Positions 16,867 through 25,668 of a stretch of DNA of 64,000 nt are shown one piece after another. Location of the stretch: positions 3,782,001-3,846,000 of the forward strand of contig NZ_CP027665.1 of NCBI RefSeq assembly GCF_003008555.2. The letters run 5' to 3'. The stretch comes from Pukyongiella litopenaei (GTDB lineage: Bacteria > Pseudomonadota > Alphaproteobacteria > Rhodobacterales > Rhodobacteraceae). How positions within the stretch are numbered: the stretch's first letter is position 1; every line of letters starts with the position of its first letter. Under the pieces are notes generated by a model. That model was given only the letters and a program-made list of their open reading frames with translations, had not been told where the DNA came from and searched no databases. The position numbers and the translations under genes were made by a program.

Positions 16867-18186
16867 TCAGAGCGCGTCGAGATAGTGCAGCCAGCGCTGT
16901 TCGGGCGGGATCTCGGAAAACCGCTGCCGTTCCTGCCGCTTGGTCAGAACGAGGTTCTCGATCAGCTGCGCCGGCAGGATGCGCGCGATCAGCGGATCGG
17001 TTTCGAACAGGTCGATGGCGGCGCCGAAACTGTCGGCGAGCTGCGGAACGCCCGCAACGTCATAGGCGTTGCCGGCAACCGGGGCAGGGGGCGACATGCC
17101 GTCCTCGATCCCGGTCAGCGCGGCGCCCAGGATCACCGACAACATCAGGTAGGGGTTCACGTCACCGCCCGCGACCCGATGCTCGATCCGCCGCGCCGTG
17201 GCCGCGCCGCCAGGAATGCGAATGGCCGCCGTCCTGTTTTCATAGCCCCAGGCCGCGCCCGTGGGGGCATGCGCGCCGGGAACGAGCCGGTCATAGGAAT
17301 TGCCATGCGGCGCGAATATCAGCGTGCTGGCCGGCATCGCGGCGAGACAGCCCGCGACCGCCGCGTGCAGCGCGGCGCTGCCGGCATCGCCACCATCGTC
17401 GAACACGTTGCGACCCTCGGCATCCAGCACCGAGAAATGCACATGCATCCCGTTTCCTGCATCATCCGGATAGGGCTTGGCCATGAAGGTGGTGGCAAAG
17501 CCATGTTTGCGGGCCAGACCCCGCACCAACCCCTTGAACAGCCACGCATCATCGGCGGCACGGATGGCCGGGCCATGCAGCAGATTGATCTCGAACTGGC
17601 CCAGGCCGCTTTCGGAAATGGCCGCCTGCGCCGGAATGCCCATTGCCGAACAGCCATCATAGAGATCGGTGAAAAAGGCGTCGAACGCATCCATTTCGGC
17701 CACGGACAACACGGCCTCGGCCGCGAGCTGGCGGCCGGTCAGCGGGTTGCATGGCGGGGCAGGGGCATCGCCGGTATCGTCGAGCAGGGTGAACTCCATC
17801 TCGGTCGCCGCCATCACCTGCCAGCCGCGTTCGGCATAGCGATCGAGCACGGAGCGCAGCGCGTGACGCGGGTCGCCGTCAAAAGGGGTGCCGTCATCGA
17901 GCTGCATCACCATCGGCACCAGCGCCGTCGGCGTGTCGATCCACGGCACCGGGACCGGGCCGCGATCCGTCGGGCGGAGCACGCCATCGGCATCGCCCGT
18001 GGCGAACACGAGCGGGCTGTCGGCAACGTCCGCGCCCCAGAGATCGACATTCAGCGTCGACAGCGGCATCCGAACCGCGCCGCGATCCAGCTTGGGTCCG
18101 TAGCTGCCCGGCACGCGTTTGCCGCGCATCTGCCCGTTGAGATCACAGGTCGCGACACGGAAGGTCGGCAATGTCGAAAGATCCAT
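16867..18186 (-). CDS. Glutamine synthetase family ligase, copy 2
   Basis: Second GS-type gamma-glutamyl ligase, 439 residues from the ATG at 18186, chosen because AGGAG lies at proper spacing before it; an in-frame ATG 15 codons upstream lacks such a site. Motifs: VATCDLNGQMRGKRVPGS (N-terminal), AATEMEFTLLDD, ESGLGQFEINLLHGPAIRAA, GNGMHVHFSVLDA and NRTAAIRIPGGAATARRIEH. It is clearly paralogous but not close to copy 1, so a different amine substrate is likely. Transcribed toward the amidotransferase gene with a 73-base gap carrying operator site A. Confidence 0.9.
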   Translation of the reverse strand: MDLSTLPTFRVATCDLNGQMRGKRVPGSYGPKLDRGAVRMPLSTLNVDLWGADVADSPLVFATGDADGVLRPTDRGPVPVPWIDTPTALVPMVMQLDDGTPFDGDPRHALRSVLDRYAERGWQVMAATEMEFTLLDDTGDAPAPPCNPLTGRQLAAEAVLSVAEMDAFDAFFTDLYDGCSAMGIPAQAAISESGLGQFEINLLHGPAIRAADDAWLFKGLVRGLARKHGFATTFMAKPYPDDAGNGMHVHFSVLDAEGRNVFDDGGDAGSAALHAAVAGCLAAMPASTLIFAPHGNSYDRLVPGAHAPTGAAWGYENRTAAIRIPGGAATARRIEHRVAGGDVNPYLMLSVILGAALTGIEDGMSPPAPVAGNAYDVAGVPQLADSFGAAIDLFETDPLIARILPAQLIENLVLTKRQERQRFSEIPPEQRWLHYLDAL

Positions 18187-18240
18187 CGTCGAGGCTCCTG
18201 TTTGAGGCAGCACTATCGCAACAGTCGCCACCTGTCACGC

Positions 18241-18254
18241 AATTTGATCAAATT
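18241..18254. promoter_or_regulatory. Palindromic candidate operator, site B
   Basis: Perfect 14-bp palindrome AATTTGATCAAATT, 54 bases upstream of the start of GS copy 2. It shares the 12-bp core with site A at 16815-16826. It also lies just beyond the end of the DUF2244 gene. Confidence 0.6.
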
Positions 18255-18264
18255 ATGGCCCGTC

Positions 18265-18783
18265 TCAGTCTGGTCGCAGGCGGAGCCGCAGGTCGTGATA
18301 CAGGTCCAAACGTTCGTCTTCGCTCAGGAACGCGCCAATCTCGACCTCGCGGCCTTCACCGCGAAGGGTAACATAATACGGAACCGGCCCGTCATGTTCA
18401 TGTAAATGCACCGTAACCCAATGCCGGTTGCAGTCCCAGCGATGTTCGCGTCCAGCTGCATCATGATGTCGCAGCCGGGCGTGCGTGTCGGTCAGCGTCA
18501 GCACCTCGCGGACGCCACGATCGCGATGGCTGCGCTCGAGCGCGAACCACAGGCCGAACAGCGCGAGCATCAGAAACGGAAGCAGGCCCCAGAGCAATAC
18601 CGTGCCGATGACGGGCGCAAGCGGCAACAGCAGCAGGACGAAGGTGATCAGGACGAACGCGGCGCGCCCGCGTGGCGGCAATGACCGATGGGCCCAAAGC
18701 TCCAGCGACCAGTTCCGCTCATCCGAGCCATCGGTTTCGCGCCAACGATAGGGCAAGTGATTTCTACCTGGATGCTGAGCCAC
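18265..18783 (-). CDS. DUF2244 family membrane protein
   Basis: 172-residue integral membrane protein of unknown function. Two adjacent hydrophobic helices (about 41-80, FVLITFVLLLLPLAPVIGTV and LLPFLMLALFGLWFAL) separate a short cytoplasmic N-terminus from a C-terminal soluble domain with HRWDCNRHWVTVHLHEH and EIGAFLSEDERLDLYHDL. This two-helix plus tail arrangement matches DUF2244. It runs into the GS cluster on the same strand and is divergent from the acyl-CoA ligase gene. Confidence 0.82.
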   Translation of the reverse strand: MAQHPGRNHLPYRWRETDGSDERNWSLELWAHRSLPPRGRAAFVLITFVLLLLPLAPVIGTVLLWGLLPFLMLALFGLWFALERSHRDRGVREVLTLTDTHARLRHHDAAGREHRWDCNRHWVTVHLHEHDGPVPYYVTLRGEGREVEIGAFLSEDERLDLYHDLRLRLRPD

Positions 18784-19030
18784 CCGACGGAAGCATTGTG
18801 CATGCCGGGGTGCGAGCGGTGTATTGGTCGCTGCTATTCATCTTGTAATCGGTATTATGGTAAAACATGTTTGCCGTTACGTCATGCCGCGTATTGTATC
18901 GCGCTACGCTATTGGAACAATCCGGTTTTCGGGTCTAGGCTTTCCCCATCACAGTTCCTGTGGTGATGGGAGGACAATCCGGAATGTTTGCAGATCCGTG
19001 TGCCGGACCAAGGCATGGGGGCTTTGGCTG
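18784..19030. other. AT-richer divergent intergenic region with hairpin and 9-bp direct repeats
   Basis: Region between DUF2244 and the acyl-CoA ligase, visibly lower in GC than its neighbours. It holds a hairpin with arms CCCATCAC (18945-18952) and GTGATGGG (18963-18970), strengthened by an inner CACAG-TTC-CTGTG. The hairpin is flanked by two copies of ACAATCCGG (18917-18925 and 18974-18982). No gene was recognised. Promoters for both flanking genes must lie here. Confidence 0.45.
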
Positions 19031-20743
19031 ATGACGGCCATGACGCTCGACGAGGCAATCGCCCATGTGACGACGACCAACCCGACATTCGAGGTCGGCA
19101 CCGAAACGCTTCATGGGGTTGAGACGCGCATCTTTCGCAACGTCCCGCCGAACCTGCGCGCGCTGCTGCAGGCATCGCGCGAAGCCCAGGGCGGCGGTGA
19201 CGCCGAGTATCTGGTGTTTGGCGAAGAACGCTGGACATATGACGAGTTCTGTCGGGATATCAAGCGCCTGTCTTATGTCCTTCAACATGATCTGGCGATC
19301 GGCAAAGGCGATCCGGTCGCAATCGCCAGCCGCAACAGCCCCGAGTTTACGATCATCATGATGGCGGTCGCCTCGGTCGGTGCGGTGGCCGTTCTGCTGA
19401 ACGCATGGTGGACCACGGAAGAGCTCGATTACGCGCTGAAAGACAGCCGCGCACGCTGCGTCTTTGCCGACGGCGCGCGTGTCGAACGTATTGCGCCGCT
19501 GGTCGACCGTTACGGCCTGACCCTGATCGGGCTGCGCGATGGCGATGCCATGACGGCGCCCGGATATGCGGCGCTGTGCGAACATGCACCCGATGCGGAC
19601 TGGCCCGATGTCGCGGTCGATCCGGAAGATGATTTTGCGATCATGTATTCATCGGGCACCACGGGCGATCCCAAGGGCGTGGTCCTGACCCATCGGGGCG
19701 CGATCAACGCGGTGTTTTCCTGGCTGATGCAGGCGGTTCTCGCGCCGTTGATCGACCCGCCGCCCGAGGATGCACCTCCTGCCCCACGACCCTGCGTGCT
19801 GATCGTCACGCCGCTCTTTCATGTCACCGCGTCGCATCCGATGTTCCTGCTCAGCCTGCCGGCCGGCGCCAAGGTGGTGCTGATGTCGAAATGGGATGCG
19901 GACGAGGCGGCACGGATCATCGAGGCCGAAGCGGTCACCCGGTTCCTAGGCGTGCCCACCCAATGCGCCGACCTGATCGACGCGGCAGACAGGATGAATA
20001 CATCGTTGGAAACGCTTGAATTCCTTGGCTCGGGCGGCGCGAAACGGCCAGCGGCGCAGGTTTCCGAACTGGCGCGGCGTTTCCCGCGCGCCCAGGTGGC
20101 CACCGGCTGGGGCATGACGGAAACCAATGCGCTGGGGATCGGGCTGGGCGGCGCGGAATACGAGGCGCATCCCGACGCGGCGGGCCGGCCCTATCCGCCG
20201 TTGCAGGACCTGAAGATCGTGGATGATGACGGCGCCGAGCTGCCCGTCGGCAGTGTCGGCGAGATCGCGATCAAGGGGCCGAATATCATGCGGTGCTATC
20301 TCAACAAGCCCGAAGCCACCGCCGAGGTGTTGCGCGACGGCTGGCTCCATTCGGGCGACCTGGGATATGTCGATGCCGATGGCGTGGTCACCATCGTCGA
20401 CCGCAAGAAGAACATCATTATCCGGGGCGGCGAGAACATCTCGTGCCTGGATGTCGAGGGTGCGCTGCATCACCATCCGGCCGTGGCCGAAGCCTGCGTG
20501 TTCCCGGTTCCCCATGCCCGGCTGGGCGAGGTCGTCGGAGCGGCGATCCAGCTGCGCCCTGGTGCCGATGCAACGGAAAGCGACATTTCCGGCTGGCTCG
20601 ACCAGCGGATCGCCCGGTTCAAGATTCCGGACCATTACTGGATCGGTCACGACCCCCTGCCCCGTGGCGCCACCGACAAGACCGACCGCCGCGTACTGGC
20701 GCGCGATTGTCTGCAGAAACTGGCGGCGGAGAGGCAGGCGTGA
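19031..20743 (+). CDS. AMP-dependent acyl-CoA synthetase
   Basis: ANL-superfamily ligase activating a carboxylic acid to its CoA thioester via an acyl-adenylate, 570 residues from the ATG at 19031 (a second ATG is at 19040). The frame stays open upstream, but the AT-rich leader does not look coding. Motifs: P-loop YSSGTTGDPKGVVLTHRG, A5 GWGMTETNALGIG, A7 LHSGDLGYVDADG, hinge DRKKNIIIRGGENI and catalytic Lys near GATDKTDRR. A medium- or long-chain or aryl acid is possible. A downstream SDR follows after 52 bases. Confidence 0.9.
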   Translation: MTAMTLDEAIAHVTTTNPTFEVGTETLHGVETRIFRNVPPNLRALLQASREAQGGGDAEYLVFGEERWTYDEFCRDIKRLSYVLQHDLAIGKGDPVAIASRNSPEFTIIMMAVASVGAVAVLLNAWWTTEELDYALKDSRARCVFADGARVERIAPLVDRYGLTLIGLRDGDAMTAPGYAALCEHAPDADWPDVAVDPEDDFAIMYSSGTTGDPKGVVLTHRGAINAVFSWLMQAVLAPLIDPPPEDAPPAPRPCVLIVTPLFHVTASHPMFLLSLPAGAKVVLMSKWDADEAARIIEAEAVTRFLGVPTQCADLIDAADRMNTSLETLEFLGSGGAKRPAAQVSELARRFPRAQVATGWGMTETNALGIGLGGAEYEAHPDAAGRPYPPLQDLKIVDDDGAELPVGSVGEIAIKGPNIMRCYLNKPEATAEVLRDGWLHSGDLGYVDADGVVTIVDRKKNIIIRGGENISCLDVEGALHHHPAVAEACVFPVPHARLGEVVGAAIQLRPGADATESDISGWLDQRIARFKIPDHYWIGHDPLPRGATDKTDRRVLARDCLQKLAAERQA

Positions 20744-20795
20744 GCGGCCTTTTCCGATCCGGATAAACCTCAGGAACAGGTTGCAAGGATATGAA

Positions 20796-21566
20796 ATGGA
20801 ACTGAAAGACAAGATCATCGTGGTCACCGGCGCGGCCGGTGGCATCGGTCGGGCCATGGCATTGAGATTTGCGCGCGAAGGCGCAAGCCATGTTGTCTGC
20901 ACCGATCTGAACGGTCCGGGCGCCGAGGCCACCGCCGCGGAGATCGGCGGGACCGGCCTGCGGGTTGACGTGGCCAGCGAAACCGAGATCGCGGCACTGA
21001 TCGAGCGGGTCGAAACCGAAACCGGACCGATCGACCTGTTCTGTTCCAACGCGGGCGTTCTGGCGGCGGGTGGTGTCGAGATACCAAACGAGGACTGGCA
21101 GCGGCTCTGGGATATCAACGTCATGTCCCATGTCTGGGCCGCCCGCCATCTGGTGCCGCGCATGGCCACCCGCGGCGGCGGCTACCTGCTCAACACCGCC
21201 TCGGCCGCCGGCCTGTTGAACCAGGTCGGATCGGCGCCTTACGGGGTCACCAAACATGCCGCGGTCGGCCTGGCGGAATGGCTGGCGATGACTTATGGCG
21301 ATGACGGCATCAAGGTGTCCGTGCTCTGCCCGCAGGCCGTGCGCACCGACATGACCCGCGGTCACGAAGATCACGTCGCGGCCATCGACGGGATGATCGA
21401 GCCCGATTCGGTGGCCGAGGCCTGCGTGCAGGCCATTCGCGATGAAACCTTCCTCGTGCTGCCGCATCCCGAGGTGCTGGGCTACCTGCGCAACAAGGCC
21501 GAGAATTACGACCGCTGGATCGGTGGAATGCGCAAGCTCAACCGCGTCTATGGCAGCAAGACATAG
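20796..21566 (+). CDS. SDR family NAD(P)-dependent oxidoreductase
   Basis: Classical short-chain dehydrogenase, 256 residues. The start at 20796 has AAGGA at 20785-20789; another ATG at 20791 is out of frame. Cofactor motif TGAAGGIGRAMAL, with Asp after strand 2 (CTDLNG) favouring NAD. Structural motif SNAG; catalytic Ser in NTASAAG and the Tyr-x-x-x-Lys as YGVTKHA. Probably co-transcribed with the upstream acyl-CoA ligase, so a hydroxyacyl-CoA or alcohol intermediate is a plausible substrate. Confidence 0.9.
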   Translation: MELKDKIIVVTGAAGGIGRAMALRFAREGASHVVCTDLNGPGAEATAAEIGGTGLRVDVASETEIAALIERVETETGPIDLFCSNAGVLAAGGVEIPNEDWQRLWDINVMSHVWAARHLVPRMATRGGGYLLNTASAAGLLNQVGSAPYGVTKHAAVGLAEWLAMTYGDDGIKVSVLCPQAVRTDMTRGHEDHVAAIDGMIEPDSVAEACVQAIRDETFLVLPHPEVLGYLRNKAENYDRWIGGMRKLNRVYGSKT

Positions 21567-21575
21567 GGTCTTTGG

Positions 21576-22448
21576 TCAGGTTTTCCGTGGCTTTATCGGC
21601 CGAACCAGCCCTTCCTGCGCCACGTTCGCAACCAGCGTGCCGTCGGCGTTGTAGATCAACCCGCGATTGAACCCGCGCGCGCCGCCGGTGAACGGGGCGT
21701 CCATCGCGTAGAGATGCCATTGATCGAACCGGATCGGCGCGTGGAACCACATGGCGTGATCGAGGCTCGCGGTCATCACGTTGCCGGTGAACCAGCTCAG
21801 CCCGTGCGGGCGCAGCGACGACCCCAGCAGGTTCATGTCCGAGGCATAGGCCAGCAGGATATGCTGCATCTGCGGGCTGGCGCCGGCCGCCGCCTGCATC
21901 CGGAACCACAGCTGGTTTTCGTCCCCCGTCGCCGCCGGGTTGAACAGATCGTAAGGGGCAACCTCGCGAATCTCGATCGGGCGCGGGCGCAGGAAATCGC
22001 CGCGGAATTTACCGGGAACGAGATGAACCTGTTCCTGCCTCTGGTCGGCGCGGTTCTGCAGGCCTTCGGGGCCCGCAACATCCGGCATCCGATGTTGGAA
22101 ATCCCAGCCTTCCTCCTCGACATGAAAGGAGGCGCTCATGTTCAGGATCTGCCGCCCGTGCTGGATCGCCACCACCCGCCGGGTGGTGAAACTGCCGCCG
22201 TCGCGGGCCCGATCCACCTGGTAGATCACCGGGATCGACGGATCGCCCGGCCGGATGAAATAGGCGTGCAGCGAATGGCACAGCCGGTCGGGCACGGTGC
22301 GATAGGCCGCGGCCAGCGCCTGCGCGATCACCTGCCCCCCGAAGATCCGAAGCGGAGTTTCCCCGCCGGCCCCGTCGCCCCGGAACAGATCGACCTCCAG
22401 TTGCTCGATATCCAGCAGTTCGAGCAGCTCGCGCGCACTTGCATCCAT
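21576..22448 (-). CDS. tesB: Acyl-CoA thioesterase II (TesB family)
   Basis: Double-hotdog thioesterase hydrolysing acyl-CoA to free acid and CoA, 290 residues, the usual length. The first hotdog has RIFGGQVIAQALAAAYRTV and SLHAYFIRPGDPSIPVIYQV. The second has GLSWFTGNVMTASLDHAMWF, carrying the Asp of the TesB active site, and GARGFNRGLIYNADGTLVA. Last gene of a minus-strand run (enoyl-CoA hydratase, serine hydrolase, acetoacetyl-CoA synthetase, tesB); only 5 bases separate it from the synthetase gene. It could prevent CoA sequestration during catabolism. Confidence 0.93.
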   Translation of the reverse strand: MDASARELLELLDIEQLEVDLFRGDGAGGETPLRIFGGQVIAQALAAAYRTVPDRLCHSLHAYFIRPGDPSIPVIYQVDRARDGGSFTTRRVVAIQHGRQILNMSASFHVEEEGWDFQHRMPDVAGPEGLQNRADQRQEQVHLVPGKFRGDFLRPRPIEIREVAPYDLFNPAATGDENQLWFRMQAAAGASPQMQHILLAYASDMNLLGSSLRPHGLSWFTGNVMTASLDHAMWFHAPIRFDQWHLYAMDAPFTGGARGFNRGLIYNADGTLVANVAQEGLVRPIKPRKT

Positions 22449-22453
22449 GTGTC

Positions 22454-24430
22454 CTACGTCCCGTTTTCAGGCGGTCCCGCGCGGTCCGCCGCATAGGCGA
22501 TGAAGTAATCGAAACTGCCGGGATTGGCCATCGAGTCGCGGTTGACCACCCGCTCCGGGTCGCCGCCCAGCAACAGCTTCTTCACCGGCACCTCGAGCTT
22601 CTTGCCCGACAGGGTGCGAGGCACCTCGTCGATCCGGATGATGTCACTGGGCACGAAACGCGGCGAAACCTGATCCCGAATCACGGTGTTGATCCGGTCG
22701 CGCAGGGCGTCGTCCAGGTCCACGCCTTCGGCCAGCACCACGAAGAGCGGCATGAAGCTATCGCGGCCGAGGAATTCGAGATCCACCACCAGCGAATCCA
22801 TCACGGCGCTCAGTCCTTCGACCGCCTGATAGATCTCGGAACTGCCCAGCCGCAGCCCCTTGCGGTTGATGGTGGCATCCGACCGGCCATAGATCACCGC
22901 GCCGCCTTCGGGCGTGATCTCGATCCAGTCGCCATGCCGCCAGATGCCCGGATAGGTGTCGAAATAGCTGTCATGCAGGCGCGATCCGTCGTCGTCGCCC
23001 CAGAAGAACAGCGGCATCGAGGGCAGCGGCTCGGTGCAGACAAGCTCACCGACCTCGCCGATCAGGTCATTGCCGTCCGCGTCGAAGCTGCGCACGGCGT
23101 TGCCCAGGAACCGGCACTGCATCTCGCCCGCGCGCACCGGCAGCATCGGGTTGCCGCCGACAAAGGCGCCGCACAGGTCGGTCCCGCCCGAGATCGGCGC
23201 CAGCCAGATATCGGGTTTCACGGCGTCATAGATCCAGCCGTAATTGTCCGAGGTCAGCGGTGACCCCGTCGCGCCGAGCGACCGCAGCGCGCCCAGGTCC
23301 ACCGCGTCGCGCGGCCGCAGGCCGGATTTCTGGCAGGCAGCGAAAAACGCCGCACCCGCCCCGAGATAGGTCAGCCGTTCGCGGCTGGCGAACCGCCAGA
23401 GTTCGAGCAGGTCGGGATGGTGCGGGGCCGCGTCGAACATCGCCAGCGTCGCCCCCTGCCCCAGCACCGCGAGCTGCGCGTTCCACATGATCCAGCCCGA
23501 CGAGGTCAGCCAGCAGAACCGGTCCTGTGGTCCGACATCCTGGTGCAGGGCCTGTTTGGCCCCCTCGAGCAGCACGCCGCCATGGCCATGCACGATCGGC
23601 TTCGGGTTGCCGGTCGTCCCCGAGGAATAGACCACCCATAGCGGGTGATCGAACGGCACCTGCGCGTGATCGGGCACCGCCTGATCGCCGGTCAGCGACG
23701 CCCAGTCCACGGCATCGTCGGGCAGCGGCCCGGCCACCGGCACCATCACCGTCGCCTCCAGCGTCGGCAGGCCCGTGCGGATCGTGTCGAGCACCGCGCG
23801 CCGGTCGATCAACTGCCCGGCATGAACATAGCCGTCCTGCGCGATCAGCAGCTTTGGCCCGATCTGGCGAAACCGGTCGAGAATTGCCACATGGCCCATG
23901 TCCGGCGCGCAGAGCGACCAGATGGCGCCGATGCTGATGGTGGCAAGGCTGGCGATCAGCGCGGTTTCGGTATTGGGCAGAACCGCCACGATCCGGTCGC
24001 CCTGCCCCACGCCCATGGCCCGGAACCGCGCCGCGACGCTGGCCACCCGGTCCCGCAATTCGGCCCAGCTCAGTTCCGACCGGCCAAAGGTCTCGGATTG
24101 CACGATCACCGCCGGCCTGTCGGGCGTGATCTCGGCCTGCCGCAGCATCTGGTCGGCATAGTTGAGCCGTGCGCCGGGAAACCACACCGCGCCGGGCATC
24201 TTCCGTTCGGCCAGAACCGCGCTGTGCGAGGCCGAGGCGCGAATGTCGGAGAAATCCCATATCGCCTGCCAGAACGCATCCAGGTCGCGAATGCTCCAGG
24301 ACCAGAGCGCGTCATAATCCTCGAACCGTAGCCCGTGTTCCTCGTCGAGCCAGCGGATGAACGCGGCCATGCGGGTGGCACCGGCGCGGTCCGCGCCGGG
24401 TGTCCACAGGATCGGACGCCCGCCGCTCAT
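22454..24430 (-). CDS. aacS: Acetoacetyl-CoA synthetase (acetoacetate-CoA ligase)
   Basis: ANL ligase converting acetoacetate, ATP and CoA to acetoacetyl-CoA, 658 residues, matching the family. The N-terminal ACAS-type region has FIRWLDEEHGLRFEDYDALW, followed by the P-loop VVYSSGTTGNPKPIVHGHGG (the short G-H-G-H-G variant typical of AacS), GGTDLCGAFVGGNPMLP and the hinge YGRSDATINRKGLRLGS. The C-terminus has PRTLSGKKLEVPVKKLL with the adenylation Lys. The start overlaps the preceding serine-hydrolase stop (ATGA). Confidence 0.93.
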   Translation of the reverse strand: MSGGRPILWTPGADRAGATRMAAFIRWLDEEHGLRFEDYDALWSWSIRDLDAFWQAIWDFSDIRASASHSAVLAERKMPGAVWFPGARLNYADQMLRQAEITPDRPAVIVQSETFGRSELSWAELRDRVASVAARFRAMGVGQGDRIVAVLPNTETALIASLATISIGAIWSLCAPDMGHVAILDRFRQIGPKLLIAQDGYVHAGQLIDRRAVLDTIRTGLPTLEATVMVPVAGPLPDDAVDWASLTGDQAVPDHAQVPFDHPLWVVYSSGTTGNPKPIVHGHGGVLLEGAKQALHQDVGPQDRFCWLTSSGWIMWNAQLAVLGQGATLAMFDAAPHHPDLLELWRFASRERLTYLGAGAAFFAACQKSGLRPRDAVDLGALRSLGATGSPLTSDNYGWIYDAVKPDIWLAPISGGTDLCGAFVGGNPMLPVRAGEMQCRFLGNAVRSFDADGNDLIGEVGELVCTEPLPSMPLFFWGDDDGSRLHDSYFDTYPGIWRHGDWIEITPEGGAVIYGRSDATINRKGLRLGSSEIYQAVEGLSAVMDSLVVDLEFLGRDSFMPLFVVLAEGVDLDDALRDRINTVIRDQVSPRFVPSDIIRIDEVPRTLSGKKLEVPVKKLLLGGDPERVVNRDSMANPGSFDYFIAYAADRAGPPENGT

Positions 24431-25668
24431 CGGACCAACGCGCCGTGGACCAGCGCCTTGAGCTGCGGCCGCGCCGGGTAGGAACTGGAGGGCGCGAGCT
24501 GGGTGAAGAACACCACGCTGAGATCGAGCACCGGGTCGATCCAGAAGAAGGTCGAAGCCATGCCGCCCCAGCTGAAATCGCCGACGCTGCCGGGCACACG
24601 CGTCCGCCCCGGTTCCAGCACGACCGACCCGCCGAGCCCGAAACCGACACCCTCCATCGGCTGTTCGGCAAAGCTCTGCGGACCCATCGACGCGATGTCG
24701 CCGGGCAGATGGTTGCGCCGCATGAACGCCACCGTGAGCGGGCTGAGCAGCCGCTCGCCGCGCAATTCGCCGCCACGGCGCAGCATCTCGCAGAATTTCA
24801 TGTAATCGTCGATGGTCCCGACCAGCCCGCCGCCGCCCGAGCGCATCGCGGTGTCGAGAAATGGAGACTCTTCGGGCGCATCCACCAGCCGCAGCGGATC
24901 GCCGCCCTTTTCCGCCTCGTTCAGCGCCATGGCATCGCCGGCCAGCGGCGTATAGAGCGCGGCAAACCGGTCCCGTGCACCGGCGGGCACGGTAAAGGCG
25001 GTTTCGGTCATCCCGAGCGGTGCAAGGATTTCATCGGCAAAGTACCGGTCCAGCGGTTTGCCCGATACGATTTCCACCACCCGGCCGATAATGTCGATGC
25101 CGACGGAATATTCCCACCCGGTGCCGGGCCGATGCGCGAGCGGCAGGGCGGCGACCTGGTCGCACATCCCAGCGAGATCCCCCTGGTCGGGGGCAAACAG
25201 AAGGTTCTGTTCCTCCATCGCCTGGCTCAGCAGCCCCGGATTGAACGGATAGCTCAGCCCGCCGGTATGGGTCAGCAACTGGTGCAGGGTCGGCGGGTCG
25301 CAGGGTTCGGTCTGGTCGATCGACACCGCGCCGGGCACCAGCACACGCGCATCGGCAAAGGCGGGGATGAAGCCCGATACCGGCGCATCGAGATGCACCA
25401 GCCCCCGTTCGACCAGCATCATCAGCGCGACCGTTGTCACCGGCTTGGTCATCGAATAGATCCGCACCACCGTATCGCGTTCAAACGCCGCCCCGGTCGC
25501 GATGTCGCGCAGGCCGCAGGCGTTGAAATGCACCTCGTCGCCCCCGCGCGCGATCAACAGGGATGCACCGGGGAATTTCCGTTCATCCACATAGCATTGC
25601 ATCCATGTGTTGATCCGATCGAGCCGACCCGGATCGAACCCCCGCTGCCCCACATCCACTGGTCTCAT
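24427..25668 (-). CDS. Serine hydrolase of the class C beta-lactamase/esterase family
   Basis: 413-residue beta-lactamase-fold hydrolase without an obvious signal peptide, so probably a cytoplasmic esterase rather than a resistance enzyme. The SxxK catalytic pair is S72-M-T-K75; a Tyr is seen in WEYSVGIDIIGR as the YxN-type motif. The C-terminal part has MRSGGGGLVGTIDDYMKFCEM and FSWGGMASTFFWIDP (a variant of the third box). Members in fatty-acid operons are usually called EstB/LpqH-like esterases; the substrate here is unknown. Overlaps both neighbours by 4 bases. Confidence 0.87.
   Translation of the reverse strand: MRPVDVGQRGFDPGRLDRINTWMQCYVDERKFPGASLLIARGGDEVHFNACGLRDIATGAAFERDTVVRIYSMTKPVTTVALMMLVERGLVHLDAPVSGFIPAFADARVLVPGAVSIDQTEPCDPPTLHQLLTHTGGLSYPFNPGLLSQAMEEQNLLFAPDQGDLAGMCDQVAALPLAHRPGTGWEYSVGIDIIGRVVEIVSGKPLDRYFADEILAPLGMTETAFTVPAGARDRFAALYTPLAGDAMALNEAEKGGDPLRLVDAPEESPFLDTAMRSGGGGLVGTIDDYMKFCEMLRRGGELRGERLLSPLTVAFMRRNHLPGDIASMGPQSFAEQPMEGVGFGLGGSVVLEPGRTRVPGSVGDFSWGGMASTFFWIDPVLDLSVVFFTQLAPSSSYPARPQLKALVHGALVR

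Noticed and set aside
16815-18254. The TTTGATCAAA palindromes as FNR/FnrL boxes
   Set aside because: FNR sites have TTGAT and ATCAA separated by four bases; here the arms are directly joined.
18824-19030. Upstream in-frame extension of the acyl-CoA ligase by about 69 codons
   Set aside because: The sequence is AT-rich, Cys/His/Ile-heavy and unlike the rest of the protein; homology-type residues begin after the ATG at 19031.
24427-25668. Beta-lactamase family gene as an antibiotic-resistance determinant
   Set aside because: No signal peptide was seen, and it is translationally coupled to acetoacetyl-CoA synthetase and enoyl-CoA hydratase genes, so an esterase-like role is more likely.
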